A stretch of DNA of 64,000 nucleotides from Solanum dulcamara (Eukaryota; Streptophyta; Magnoliopsida; Solanales; Solanaceae), in contig NC_077248.1 in the NCBI RefSeq assembly GCF_947179165.1, positions 10,815,256-10,879,255 on the forward strand, read 5' to 3'. Every line of letters begins with the position of its first letter. Within the stretch, counting starts at the first letter, position 1. Positions 43,248-54,860 of this stretch are shown here, one piece after another. The position numbers and the translations under genes are program-made. The notes below the pieces were generated by a model that was given only the letters and a program-made list of their open reading frames with translations, had not been told where the DNA came from and did no database searches.

Positions 43248-44178
43248 ATGGAATCCGTTCATGGTCTCAAACAGTCCAATAAAAATCAAGGAATTCTTGT
43301 TTCACCTGGTTCTGATTCGTCTTGGGAAGGATAAGAAGAGGTTAGATCCAAACATCGTAACGATCCAGTAGTGATGAATAAGCTACGTGAGAAATTGAAG
43401 TCGAAAGCTACAGTTAAACATGCACCCAAAGAAATAGACAACAAGATTGAAGGGGTTACAACACGCCCTAATCTCCCAAAGGTATGGGTTCAATTAAGTT
43501 TTTTTTTAGAATAAAAATTTTGTGAAGGTTTTAATAATTCTGATACATATCATTTATGTATCAGATACGTAATGTCTTTTTCAAATGCAATTTTTTGGAG
43601 ATTTACTATTTCTGATACATCATGTTTAAGTGTCAGTTTCTGTTGTTTCAAGTTTTAATGATTCTGATACATATCATTTATGTATCAGATACATAATGTC
43701 TTTTTCAAATGCAATTTTTTGGAGATTTACTATTTCTGATACATCATGTTTAAGTGTCAGTTTCTGTTATTTCAAGTTTTAATGATTCTGATACATCTAC
43801 ATTTATGTATCAGATACATAATGTCTTTTTCAAATACAATTTTTTGGAGATTTACTATTTCTGATACATCATATTTAAGTGTCATTTTCTGTTGTTTCAA
43901 GTTTTAATGATTCTGATACATCAACATTTATGTATCAGAATATAATATATAACTGCTTCTGATACATCTTCTGTATGTATCAGAATCTCATCTCATGCAT
44001 CAGATATTTTAATGCATATGATACATCGTATTTATGTATAAAGTTCAAGTTGTATTTAACCATTTTCATGTCAATGCAGGGTATGAAATACGTCATCAAG
44101 AAGATTCCGTCCCACCCATTGAGATTCGGAACTATAAGAGCCAATCATACCTTATCTCAATCTTCTATCTATAAATAG
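43248..44178 (+). pseudogene. Two-exon candidate gene fragment, unknown function
   Basis: Exon 1 (43248-43481, 78 codons) begins MESVHGLKQSNKNQG and has a single TAA after SWEG near 43333. It then continues in frame through KLREKLKSKATVKHAPKE to NLPK at a donor AAG|GTATGGG. Exon 2 (44080-44178) follows TGCAG and encodes GMKYVIKKIPSHPLRFGTIR, in phase 0. The CT-rich tract at 42950-42985 and AAG|GTATATT near 43067 could be a 5' untranslated exon. No family is recognised; it may be part of a Mutator-type element with a Ulp1-like gene, a guess only. The putative intron holds a tandem array. Confidence 0.4.
43520..43950 (+). repeat. Tandem repeat, 124-bp period, with TGTATCAGATACAT palindromes
   Basis: TTCTGATACAT starts at 43538, 43662, 43786 and 43911, a period of 124-125 bp. 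Units include TTTTTTGGAGATTTACTA and TTTAAGTGTCAGTTTCTG. The related palindrome TGTATCAGATACAT is scattered on to about 44690. Confidence 0.85.
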
Positions 44179-44809
44179 CTGATGTGCATTAACTATTCTA
44201 TAGCTAAAGTTATGTATCAGATACATAACTTATGTATCAGCAAAAGTGAAAAAATAATTGAAATCAACTTCGGTTTGAATTGATGCTCTGTTTTTTCCAT
44301 TCGAGACGATGCTCTATTTTTTGGCTTGAATCTTCATGAACATCACAGCTGCTTTTTTAAACACATTAATCCCATTAATTAGATCAGTGATTCAATTAAA
44401 TAACCAATTAAAACTTACATTAAAATACTAACCATAAATAGCTGATATGCATTAAGTATTCTACATCTAAAGTTGATGTATCAGATACATAACTTATGTA
44501 TTCTACTCTGTTTTTTAGCTTAAATCTTCACGTACACAATCGTTATTTTTTTAACCAAATTAATCTCATTAATTAGATCAGTAATTGATTTAAAGAACCA
44601 ATCATACCTTATATTAAGATACTATCCATAAATAGATGATCTTCATTAATTACTCTATAGATAATTGATGTATCAGATACATCACTAATGTATCAGAAAA
44701 GTTGGAAAAAAAGGAGATATCGGGTAATTTTGGTACAATGAGGGATGTATAGTAATTAGACTTTTCCATTATGGGATTTAGGTAAAGTTTACTTTTAAAA
44801 AACCTTTGT

Positions 44810-45083
44810 GCTTATTATTTTGAAATTGTTTTACTATATTTTTTTTTAAATCAATCTATTTTAGTTGAAAAAATATTCTTCAAAATTTAAGCATGATAAG
44901 AAAATCTTATCCATTTAATTTTTATTATATTTGTTATAGTCAATATTTAATATCATTAAAATAATGGTATAATAATTAAAGAAAAATGGTGAAAAGACTA
45001 TTTTGTCTAAAACAAAGTCTTTTAATGAAGGGCAAAAAGTTTAATCAATATTTTAAGAGTCTTCGTACTTTTAATATAATAGA
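44810..45083 (-). repeat. Repeat shared with 48560-48835, Helitron-like 5' end
   Basis: GAAAAGACTATTTTGTCTAAAAC-type text recurs near 48730 with flanking similarity over about 270 bp. On the minus strand it starts TCTATTATATTAAAAGTACG directly next to the CTAG of the neighbour. That fits two Helitrons head to tail. Confidence 0.5.
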
Positions 45084-45110
45084 CTAGTTTAGTGTACGTG
45101 CTTTGCACGT
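45084..45110 (-). other. Helitron-like 3' terminus
   Basis: On the minus strand, hairpin ACGTGC-AAA-GCACGT (45110-45096), eight bases, then CTAG (45087-45084) followed by T. It is a perfect stem and the best of three such ends in the window. Confidence 0.55.
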
Positions 45111-45448
45111 GTGTGTCACGTCAATTAATAAAATTATATATAAAAAATGAATTAGATTACTTATATAGTGTTTGTACTTACATATATGTTAATGTTTAAG
45201 ATAAAAATTTATTTTATTTGCATTTTCATATATATATTTTTATAGATGATGTTCTTAGTGTATGATGTATTGCGCGCGCATATTTTTTTAATGAGTATAC
45301 AATTTTAAAAATCACATAAATAGTACTCTGTTTAATATAAATTTTCAAACAGTTTGTAGTCCTTTGTGAGACAAAGACCTGAAGGTAAGAATTTTCATGC
45401 CAGAATTCAAAAGAGCGATAAATCCAGACATGTTCCTTCTCTCGAGAC

Positions 45449-45870
45449 TTTTACCCCTTGTTTGAATGGTTGTTACCCATTGTATTGTATTATTACTTAA
45501 ATTATATTGTATCACATCGTTCAAATTTATTGTTAGGTATCGATGAAAAGACTCATTTTGTGTAACGATTGATTTTATGTGATCGCGTCGTTACCTTAAT
45601 ATATATTTTTTCATTATTTTTTTATTTATTATTTAATAATTATATTTTATTATTTAACCTACCTTTTCATAATAGCTCTATCCCGTACCCTACAATTTCT
45701 TGTAAGATTCAAATTATGGATATTTGACATTATTTAATGATGGAGAACGATACAATCTATGCAAACATTGTATTTATTTAAAATAATATAATATGATATA
45801 ATACAATATTAACACAATACGATACATAATGAAACAATACATAATAACCATCTAAACAAACACATTAAAC
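45449..45870. mobile_element. Foldback MITE (TGTTTGAATGGTTGT type)
   Basis: TTGTTTGAATGGTTGTTACC near the left end and ATAACCATCTAAACAAACAC at the right end are inverted to one another. The interior has GTATTGTAT words inverted to ATACAATAC words. This is a common Solanaceae foldback type. The target duplication is not clear. Confidence 0.6.
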
Positions 45871-45918
45871 TCATATTAATTAAATAGTTCTAGGAGATAC
45901 CTGAATTGTTAATCAAAG

Positions 45919-46033
45919 ATTTGGCTTCTCTCCTAAGCTTACCCAAAGCCCTGTTATCCTTGTTGATGTCCTTCCCCTTCTTCTTCTTAATCAATTTAAT
46001 GAAGTATTCCATAATTTTCTGGTCCAAATCCTC
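45919..46033 (-). pseudogene. BiP / Hsp70 gene fragment
   Basis: The minus strand encodes [18 protein letters not shown], then [19 protein letters not shown]. This is the nucleotide-binding domain segment following GGEDFDxR of ER-lumenal Hsp70 (BiP); KKHGKDISKDNRALG is typical of BiP rather than cytosolic Hsp70. Text upstream has a TGA just before E, and the downstream text leaves the family after REAK. About 38 codons remain of a protein of about 660 residues. Confidence 0.75.
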
Positions 46034-47172
46034 TCATGCAATGAAGAAACCATCCCTGTAGTGTAACTTGTGAACATGGTTGATTTGAAACCAATAGTTA
46101 GTGATTTTTTATTAAAAAAAACTTATCAATATTGTTCTCCTAATAGCATAATTAAATTATATATTTTTTTCCATATAAAATATATACATATTTAGGATCA
46201 AAATAACTACTTTAACATGTTAAGAATAGAAAATTTACCATATTACTATTTCTTAGTGCCAACCGAAATTATGTAGAGTATGTTTCTCTAATGTAACATG
46301 ATAAAGAACATACAGTTATGTCCGCAGAAATTAATTTGTACTATTGTCTATATTTTGATCTTCAACGACATGTAATATAAATACTTACCAACAATATATC
46401 CATGAAAATATCTTTAATACCAAGCAACGTCGAAAGGAATCTCATTAATACTAAGATCAAAATTGTAATATTCAGGTCTCTTTTGTATATCTCAAAGCTT
46501 ACATATTTTCATCTTTATTGATCACCAAGATCCTTATACAATCAACGGAAAATACCCTTGAATTATGAGAAAAAAATCTAGTAGATGTGTGGTTTTTATT
46601 TCATCCAATAAGAAAATGACACATAATAAATATTTTTTAAAATAAAATAAAATAAAGAGATCGTTGTTAGTTTTAAGGGTACAAGTAAGCCAAATAAGTA
46701 AATGGAAGGATATTTTTAGACTAAAAGATGAATAAAGGATATTTTTACACTTTTTAAAAGATTTAATGGAGTGGTAGCCGTTAGGACTCCTTTAGTTGAT
46801 TGTTTGTATCCGTTAAGACTCCTTAGTTATAATATCATAGCTAATAATTCAAGTCCTAATAATATGCAACCGACAATTTAGAACTTCTCAACCATTAGTT
46901 ATTATATTAAACGTATAATTTTGTTTATAGACCTTTGTTTATTTTATCAAAATTCTAAAAGTTTTGCTTGTGTATGTGATTGAAGGTACGTGAAGATTTT
47001 CTAATGTCCTAAAATATATGGGAAAAGAATTATTAAAATATATAAATATATGAAAAACCCTTATAAAATATTAATTAGTGTTCTTATTGATTTGTCAATT
47101 CTCTACTTCTATGAAAGTTTTCTTCAAACAATTACTATTTAATTATTGTTCTAATAATTATTTGTCTTTAAT
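46034..47172. other. AT-rich stretch, nothing recognised
   Basis: No coding frame or termini. CCGTTAGGACTCC words near 46790 weakly recall the repeats at 24005. Confidence 0.35.
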
Positions 47173-47181
47173 TAAGAAAAA

Positions 47182-48408
47182 GGCGGAATCCATCGGCACC
47201 CTCCTAAAGTTGACATGATTTTTCACTTAGGCACCTCAAGTAAACCCTGTACATTTTGAACACCTAAGATAAGGTCGAACTGTGTCATTTTGTTACTTTT
47301 TGCTGACTTGGCAACTTGTGTGATTTTCACTCCAAATAAGCGCATATTTTTTTATTTTATTTTTATTTTTTATTATTTCCTCCTCCTTCTTCATCTTCTT
47401 TCTTCATTCTTTATCTTTTTTTCTATCCTCTTTATTTAATATTCTACCATTAACGAATCTTTCACAATTATTATCTTGTTCATTGAAAAAAATGAAGACC
47501 GCCATCATTCTCTAAGAATATGTGACATTTTCTTTTTGTATAAAATCAAAAACAAATTTTAAATTCTTAAAAATCAGCCCAAAAAATATATTCATGAAAA
47601 TTCATTTTCTTTTCAAGATTTTATCCCAACATGTTACTATATATCAATGTAATTATAGATCTGACATATTAATCAAAGTTGACAGAAACAAAAGAAAGAA
47701 GAAAAAGTTCATTAAGAGAAGAAATAAAATCTGGGTTTCAAGAATTTTTTTACTAATACTTTATTTTTTTGGTCAACGATTATACAAATTTGTTAATCTA
47801 ATGCTCGGTGCATTTTATTTGCAAAAGTAAAAAGCTACCGTTTTAGTCCCATTAATATCAGATTTTACCCATTCATTTTGTGTTTTTTTCATTGCAATTC
47901 TTTCGGTTAACAACTATTAGCATTTTGGTGTATAATTATTGTGTAGCTTCTTGTTCTTGAATTCTATCCATGAACCTTAAATGAATTAAAATATTTTTTG
48001 TAAAAAAAAGGTAAAAAGGTGGAGTGGATGATGATCACTGGTGATGGAGCTTTAATGGCTATGGCGGGGGAATTCTTGGGGAAGGAGAGGTTGGGGGGGG
48101 GGGGGGTTAGAAAATAGTTTTTTTCTATTTTTAATGAAAAATAGTTTGTTTCTATTTTTAATGAAAAATAGTTTTTTCTTTACTTCTTTTAATAATTTAT
48201 TTTTAATTATTATTTTATACCCAAATGTCACATGTCATCTTTTAATTATTCATAGTGCCACCAAGTGTAATACACACACTTTATAATTTTAGTTGATTGT
48301 CAAAAGAAGTATCAAAATGACACGGGGTCTAACTGTCCAAAATGAACAAAGTCTAGTTGAAGCGTCTGTGAAAATTGATGCCAACTTTAAGGGCCACAGG
48401 ATTCAGCC
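47182..48408. mobile_element. Mutator-like foldback element, 1.23 kb
   Basis: Left end GGCGGAATCCATCGGCACCC then CTAAAGTTGACAT; right end, inverted, GCCAACTTTAAGGGCCACAG then GATTCAGCC. The similarity between arms extends inwards over more than 100 bases (CATTTTGTTACTTTTTGCTG against its inverse near 48300). Identical 9-bp duplications TAAGAAAAA flank it (47173-47181, 48409-48417). There is no transposase; the 102-codon frame at 47522-47830 is lysine-rich and unrecognised. It includes a G14 run at 48093-48106. Confidence 0.85.
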
Positions 48409-48559
48409 TAAGAAAAACAATCAAAAAGAAAAAAAAAAGGAAGAGAGAGAAAGAGAACTAACCCTTGTTAAAAGGGGTTTACCAATGTGTTCAAATTAAA
48501 GACGTTTTAAAGCTATTTTTTGGACCTCTTTTTAAAATCTTTCTTGCTTTTTATTTTGG

Positions 48560-48840
48560 ATATTTTTTACTATATTTTTTGGATTAAGTCTATTTTAGTT
48601 TTTTTAAAAATTGTATGTAGGAATTTAATCATAATAAGAAAATCTTCTTCATTAAATTTTATTATATTTATTATAATTAATATTTTTAATATCATTAAAA
48701 TAATGATATAATAATTGAAGGAAAATAGTGAAAAGACGATTTTGTCTAAAACAAAATCTTTTAATATAGTATAGATATGATATTTTAGTTCAATTAACAT
48801 TTTAAAGACTTTCATACTTTTAATATAGTGTAGATATGGA
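48560..48840 (-). repeat. Second copy of the 44810-45083 repeat
   Basis: Minus strand starts near TCTACACTATATTAAAAGTATG; a second nested start TCTATACTATATTAAAAG lies near 48775. The text GTCTAAAACAAAATCTTTTA agrees with the other copy. Confidence 0.5.
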
Positions 48841-49074
48841 TATATGATATGATATGATGATGGTAAGGACTTGAGTAAACGAGTCATTTGCTTAAAATAA
48901 TTTTACTAATCCAATGTTTACAGCTAAGAAACTAAAAAAATATTTATGCCCATGAATTAGGTAGCATATTTTATAAAAGCTTCATAACACATTTGAACTT
49001 CAAACAAAATATGATCAGGGTTGTAAGTGATAAGTAAGTAATTCATTATTGGCAAGTGATAAGTAAGTAATACT

Positions 49075-52000
49075 ACCTGCCCATTCACTAAGGTGATATG
49101 TAGCAGCACTGTCGAGAGGTAGAACGGGTGGATTGCCCTTGATTCTGTTGGAACTCAAGTCAATGGAAAGAAGAGTGGTAGATATATAGTAAGGTTTTAG
49201 AGACTCGAGGAGATTGTGAGAAAGATATATTCAGAGTTCTAACTTTCCAAACCCAGTTGGGTATTTCCCCTTTAATTTTGTTGTCTGAAAGGTCTAATTC
49301 AAATAAGAATGATTGTTTTTTGAGATCAAGAAACTTTTGCAACTGGCATGAGGTTTCTCATCTTAGCTGGAAAGGGAAATGAGGTTGAATTACTTTCGAT
49401 TCTCAAGTTGTTGTAAGAAAGGTCGAGGGTCGTAAGCCCAGGAAGTCCCTTAATGACTTCAAGATTAATGGTCCCATTGAACGCGTTGGAAGAAAGTATT
49501 AGTTCTGAAAGACTTTAGAGTTGAAAGATAGACTGCGGAATGGATCCATTCATATGATTATTACTCAAATCAAGTGTATCAAGAACGGAGGAGGATGCAT
49601 TCGAAAATTCATGGTCTTCTCCACTTGAATGACTGTTTTGAACAGGAAGAAACTGCAATGACGGAAGAAAAAGGAGAACTGTTAATTGAGTTTGAGAAGA
49701 AAAAAGTGGACCATTGTTACAAGAAAGGTTAATGTAATTGAGCTTCTTAGCCTCGTGGAACAATGGGATCGAGCCAGTGTCTGTGAGATTTCCCATTTTT
49801 GATGGAATATCTCCACTGAAATTGCATTTTCTTAAATCAAGTCGGGTCAAACTCCGAAGGCTAGCAATTGAATATGGAAGGGAACCGGTGAATTCCGTGT
49901 GGCTAAGCACTACTTCCCTTAATGCACTTTTCTGTGGAAATTCAGGTAAAGTGCCAGAAAGGTTTTCATTGTATGATAATTCAAGCTCCTGAAGAGTTTG
50001 TACCTGAATGATTTTACTAGGTAATGAACCACACAAGTTGCAGCTCTGGAGACTCAAGGTGTCACGATCCAAAAATCGAGGTCATGATGGTACACATTCT
50101 GAACCCAATCTTGATATGTAAGCCGAATAAGTAAAACTCATGCGAGACTCTCAAAGAGAAATCAAGCCACAATTAAAACGAAAAGAAAGATAACGAAGAA
50201 ATAATCTCAAAACCTGGTGTCATAAATATAAGAGCATTTAATACAGTATTTGAATTCCAAAAATACACATAAGTCTCTTGAAAGGAACTAAAGACTGAAA
50301 AATAAGGATAAACTAGTGACGATCCGAAATCCTGGGATCTCACCACTAATCTAGAGCTACAAGACAGCTAGAGGATCAGCTACCGCGTGGAACGCCCTGA
50401 CTAGAATTGCATCAAAAAGGGACGCAGAAGTAGGGGTGGGTACAATCCACATGTACTCAGTAGGTTAAGCCGACTGAGTATAAGAAATTAATCAATCTTA
50501 TGAAATAAACTAAGGGACGGTTCCACCTGCATACAAAAAAGTCTCACTCTAGCTACAGTGCAGCCAATTTATATAGAACTGCGCGATTAAAGTAAACACA
50601 TAGTACAGTTTGTATCACAGTTAATCAGCTAATTCAAGTATCACATATGTCTATGCAATACAATGATTTGGTGGTACGGTGGAATCAAGGTTGTCGCACA
50701 ACCTGTTGTATACACCTGTCGAGCTAAGGCTTTCAGACAAGGACCCATGGGGGACTCACAATCCATATCTGTATCACATCTCAAAATCTCATCAACTTTC
50801 CACCTAGCTCGTGGTCAAGGATCAAAAAGTTGCTACATTTTCTTCCTCAAACAAGATTTTTACAATTCTCAACTTTCCAAGATCAATGTTGTAATGAATG
50901 AGGATGAATGCATCACAATACATATGGCATGGAAGAAATATTCTACTCAACATGTATACACAAGGTTCAAGTCCTCTAACTCAACCTAAACATGATATTC
51001 ACCCAAAGGGAAAAATTTTAAACAAAACAAATGTTCACCCTCTTTTTGATACAATTCAGTAATCAATTATACTCAAATCACCCAACTCAACCCCTTAGAC
51101 GGGCATTTCAAGTCAAATAACCTTCTCACATCTCTACCACAGTTAAGTCTTGAATTACACATTCTCAAAACAGATAAGATAGCAATAAGGCCCCTACACG
51201 GGCTACACAACACAAATAAGCCCCCACACGGGCATCACAATTAATTTCACAGTCTCAGTCTATTAAATAACCCTATCCCATAGTCTATAACATAAGATTG
51301 ACTAATTACCCCAACCCAGTCTCAAGAAGGGTAGTCAAACCTACTTCAATTGTCGAAATCGCTCTCGGACACTTCTATCAGATGAACAACCCTTGAATTT
51401 AATGCTCGAAATGACAACCCGCTATCAAGGATGAAACACACATGTCACAAGGAGCTCAATGAAAACCATATTGATAGGTTTCGAAACCGAGGGTAAAATG
51501 GTCCAAAATCAACTAATTTTGAAAAAAGGGTAAATCTGGAATTTTATTGCAAAATTACATTCTACTAGTAATAAGGAACTCATGGTTGAAAACCCCATAA
51601 AAATAGAGTAGGAATCGAATAATAAATCACCATTTTTCTTAAATTCGGGTTAGGGAAAAAAACCAAGAAATTTGGAGTTTGAAACTAAAAATTAGGAGTT
51701 GAAATCAACATATAAATTAATGAAAATGGAAGGTTTTAGGTCAAAATTTCCTTACCCAACAATTTTCCTCGAAAATCTCTTCTCAAATCGCCTTTACAAG
51801 CTCCAAAAACTCAAAAATGGAGGAAATGGAGGGTTTTTCCCGAATTAAACTGTTCTGGCAACTTTTAATCCTTCGCGATCGCGAGCCACTAACTCTCGCG
51901 GCCACGAAGAGTACTGGACAGGAAGACCCATCGCGATTGCGGAGCCCACTCTCACGGTCGCAAATAATACAAATCCAACACATCGCGATCGCGATGAGTA

Positions 52001-52950
52001 AAATGACCTGCACCAGAAACCAGTTGAAACCCAAACTTAAAGTCTCTGATCGAACCCTCGAAATTCATTTGAAATTCTATACAGACAAATCATATATGCA
52101 TTCCTACTAAATTCGACGTTTCGAATTCAATGTAACCATCGGAATTTGGATTTGAGGTCTTCTTAACCGGAAACTCGATAAATCGCAACTTAACTAACTT
52201 AACGAAGCCTCTATTAAGCCTAAAATCACCCATTGAAACCAACAGAATTATCAGAAATCTAATTCGAGTCTCTGACCTTGAATTGTTGACCAAAGTCAAA
52301 CTTGAATCATTTAAAACCAAACTTTCCAACTTAAGACCTCAAATCCACGTATCGACCCCAAATCTGATTCAGACAACTCTCCTAGACCAATTTCCACATT
52401 CCAGAGCTGGTGAACTGATGAAATTCTGTTCTGAAATCCGTAGCTCCAATTAGTACCAAAATCCACTTTTGAGACAGTTAAACCTCTGAAACTCAAAAAC
52501 TCACTCAAATCACAACCTTTCAAGAATTTACCTAAACCAACCACACAAACTGATCAATTAACACCAGGGAAAACTCATGAGAGGGGTAAAATGGCAATTC
52601 CTCAAGAACTTCCAAAAATGACCCTTTAAGGTCATTACATAAGGTAGTCAATTTTGTAAAATTTGCTATAAATTCTAGAACTCCACTATTGATTGCTTCA
52701 TCGTCCAGCTCCAGAACAAGCGCATGACCTTCTTGATAACAACTGATATCTGGCCACAGGCAACAATTTGTGTTTTGATCCCATCGGACTAGTTTGGTTG
52801 ACAAAGAAGAATCGAACGTAAGGTTATTTTTAAATTTAAGCAGCAAGTCCTTTTGATCCCCCAAACATTGGCAATATACTCCAGAAATATTATTAGAACT
52901 AATACGAAGCACCACCAGCAATAAAAAGAGTATGATACAAGATTATTATA
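49075..52950 (-). pseudogene. Ve-like receptor-like protein pseudogene, split by solo LTR
   Basis: N-terminal part (about 52950-52645): hydrophobic leader (IILFLLLVVL), then the LRR cap CLGDQKDLLLKFKNNL, WDQNTNCCLWPDISC and LVLELDDEAINSG, characteristic of the Ve1/Ve2 clade of extracellular-LRR receptor-like proteins. It then leaps to an LRR from the middle of the family, so many repeats are deleted. The LRR series continues at 50054-49515 (SLQSCNLCGSLPSKI, LPEFPQKSALREVVLS, LDTLDLSNNHMNGSIP), breaks at a TAA near 49512, and goes on to SFLFELDLSDNKIKGEIPNW (near 49290) and SIDLSSNRIKGN. Transmembrane and tail are missing. No ATG is clear. A solo LTR divides it at ACC|TTG. Ve proteins mediate Verticillium resistance; this copy cannot be functional. 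Confidence 0.85.
50060..52639 (-). mobile_element. Solo gypsy LTR inside the receptor pseudogene
   Basis: On the plus strand it runs from TGTCACGATCCAAAAATCG to AAGGTCATTACA; as in the chromovirus LTR, the TGTAATGACC end is the 5' end, so orientation is minus. Flanks are CAAGG (50055-50059) and TAAGG (52640-52644), one mismatch. Without the LTR and one copy, the receptor frame is continuous. It holds a block with TCGCGATCGCGA palindromes at 51870-52000. The frames 51783-52544 are LTR shadows. Confidence 0.88.
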
Positions 52951-53323
52951 TTGTACCACATATGTAAGTACATTTGTACAACTTAGTTAATAAACTTAAA
53001 AGTTTTTAGCCTTGATTGTTTTAAAAAAAAATAATCTTATTTGTAATTATATTTTGTATCACACTATCATTTTAAAATATTTTTTTAATATTTAAACTAA
53101 TATAATTCGTATAATGCAGCGAGATATACAAACGGACATTGACATAACAACTGAAACTATAGTTATAAAATGTAATTAGACAAATTATAACTAAAAAATC
53201 TAATTATATTTAGTCTTTGCTATTTTTAAAATTTTCTATTAGAAAAATTCCATCAAGCCCCGTCCCATCCCACTAAGCTCATCTTGTCTCGTCTCGATGG
53301 ACAACCTTAAGTCCGGTTAAGGT
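52918..53323. repeat. 406-bp duplicate of 13339-13743
   Basis: It starts at the edge of the receptor coding sequence (GCAATAAAAAGAGTATGATA) and ends GTCCGGTTAAGGT. The first codons of the receptor leader overlap it. See the other copy. Confidence 0.75.
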
Positions 53324-53579
53324 AGATGTGTTCTCTTAAATATTTAAATTAATCGATGCAACAGCAACAGCACTTACTATTGTTTTTTGCAAATAAATAA
53401 AAACAATATAAGATACTCTATCTCTCTTTATATATATGGTGTTTGATTGAGCATGTTTATTACTTCTTTTGTTTTGTTGATATTTGTGATTTAGAACAAG
53501 TTATAGGTAGTTGTGTGATTATAAATTATTGATAAAATGATTTGATGGATCTTTGTATTTATATAAATTTATATTTTGA
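53324..53579. other. AT-rich spacer
   Basis: Nothing recognised apart from a short TCTCTCTTTATATATATGG stretch. Confidence 0.35.
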
Positions 53580-54860
53580 TGTCACGATCTGAATCCGGGT
53601 GTGATGACACTTATCCATTCCTATCGAACAGGTCAGCCTAAACCCAAAAATTTTGGAAAATAATGCAGAAACAGTTTAAAATAGATAGATAATATACAAA
53701 AGTGGAAGTCTTAGTAAACTACAATACCCGAAAGGACTAGTTGTCACATGTACAAGCCTCTAATACAACGATAATGAAAATAAATACAAGTCTCAAAGTC
53801 TTTGTCAATCGAATAGAACTGAGTAATAATAAAGAGGAACAAGGGAGATCACTGACATCGAACATATACCTCTTAAATCTCCTCTAATAAGCCTCGGATG
53901 AAAGAAAGAAAACCGGGTTACTTGGAACCTATACAAGTGTAGATAGAAAGAAGTGAGTAACACTGACACGGTACCCAACAAGCGAATAACTAAGATTAAA
54001 CTAAGCTAATAGAATGCAACTACTCTTGTCATACAAACTAAACGCCTCAGACTACAACCTGCATAGAAATCAGCCTAATCTAACAATTCTAACAACACAA
54101 GTATACATATATCATCAACGTTATAACTCAAGTCTCATTCAAATCACACCAGTCAATAGTATAAGTCACGGGAATATCAGGGATAAACACAGTCCACAAA
54201 TGTCAAAAGATGTATGATGCAATGTAGTACAATGCAATGTCACGTATAGTGATGCATGTTTGTCTTAATGATACACATCCACTTACTAGCAGGCCAGAAC
54301 CCATGGGGGCCACACATGGACCATGTATCCGTCGGAACCATTTTCCTTAGGCATAAATATCAATAGCCAAAACCATTTTCCTTCAGCATAATCATCACTC
54401 ATCGAAACCATTTTCCTTCGGCATCACTGTAACTATTTCCCTTCGGCATATTCCTCAAATCAATTCCATCTCAACATATCAGAATCAATGCAAATAGGCA
54501 ATGTTCATGTAATCACAATAATGGAATGATATCAATAATAAGTCATAATAATCTATTCACATATTCATAATTAATCAAAGATTTAATCATATTGAACACG
54601 TTATTATTAACCCATCAAATTTACCATTTATTATCCCATTTCTTCATTATCAGGTTCAATCATATAGTCAAATAGTCCCAAACTACTTCTTAGTACTCCC
54701 TAGTATTAAAACAAAAGTACAAAATCCTACAAGCTTAAATGAAGGTTTTAAAATTCACTTGCCTCGAATTTTACCCTGACTACTCCAAATTTGAGTCTTG
54801 CCCTTATGTCGAAGCTCTAAATCAATAAAATCTATTCAAATATGAAATCGGTAGTGTTTT
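53580..54860 (-). repeat. Gypsy LTR remnant, truncated
   Basis: Begins (plus) TGTCACGATCTGAATCC, the inverted 3' end of an LTR. It holds a minisatellite at 54334-54449 with AACCATTTTCCTTCGGCAT units, about 36 bp apart. It runs without boundary into chromovirus pol in the opposite orientation near 54860, so its 5' end is lost. Confidence 0.6.

Noticed and set aside
43520..43950. CRISPR-like spaced palindromes
   Set aside because: The repeats are tandem units of 124 bp in a plant nuclear sequence, not short repeats with unique spacers.
47522..47830. 102-codon lysine-rich frame
   Set aside because: Inside a foldback element; low complexity and no family recognised, so not called a gene.
51783..52544. 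Minus-strand frames of 77-83 codons next to the receptor pseudogene
   Set aside because: They fall within the solo LTR and end at its palindrome block.
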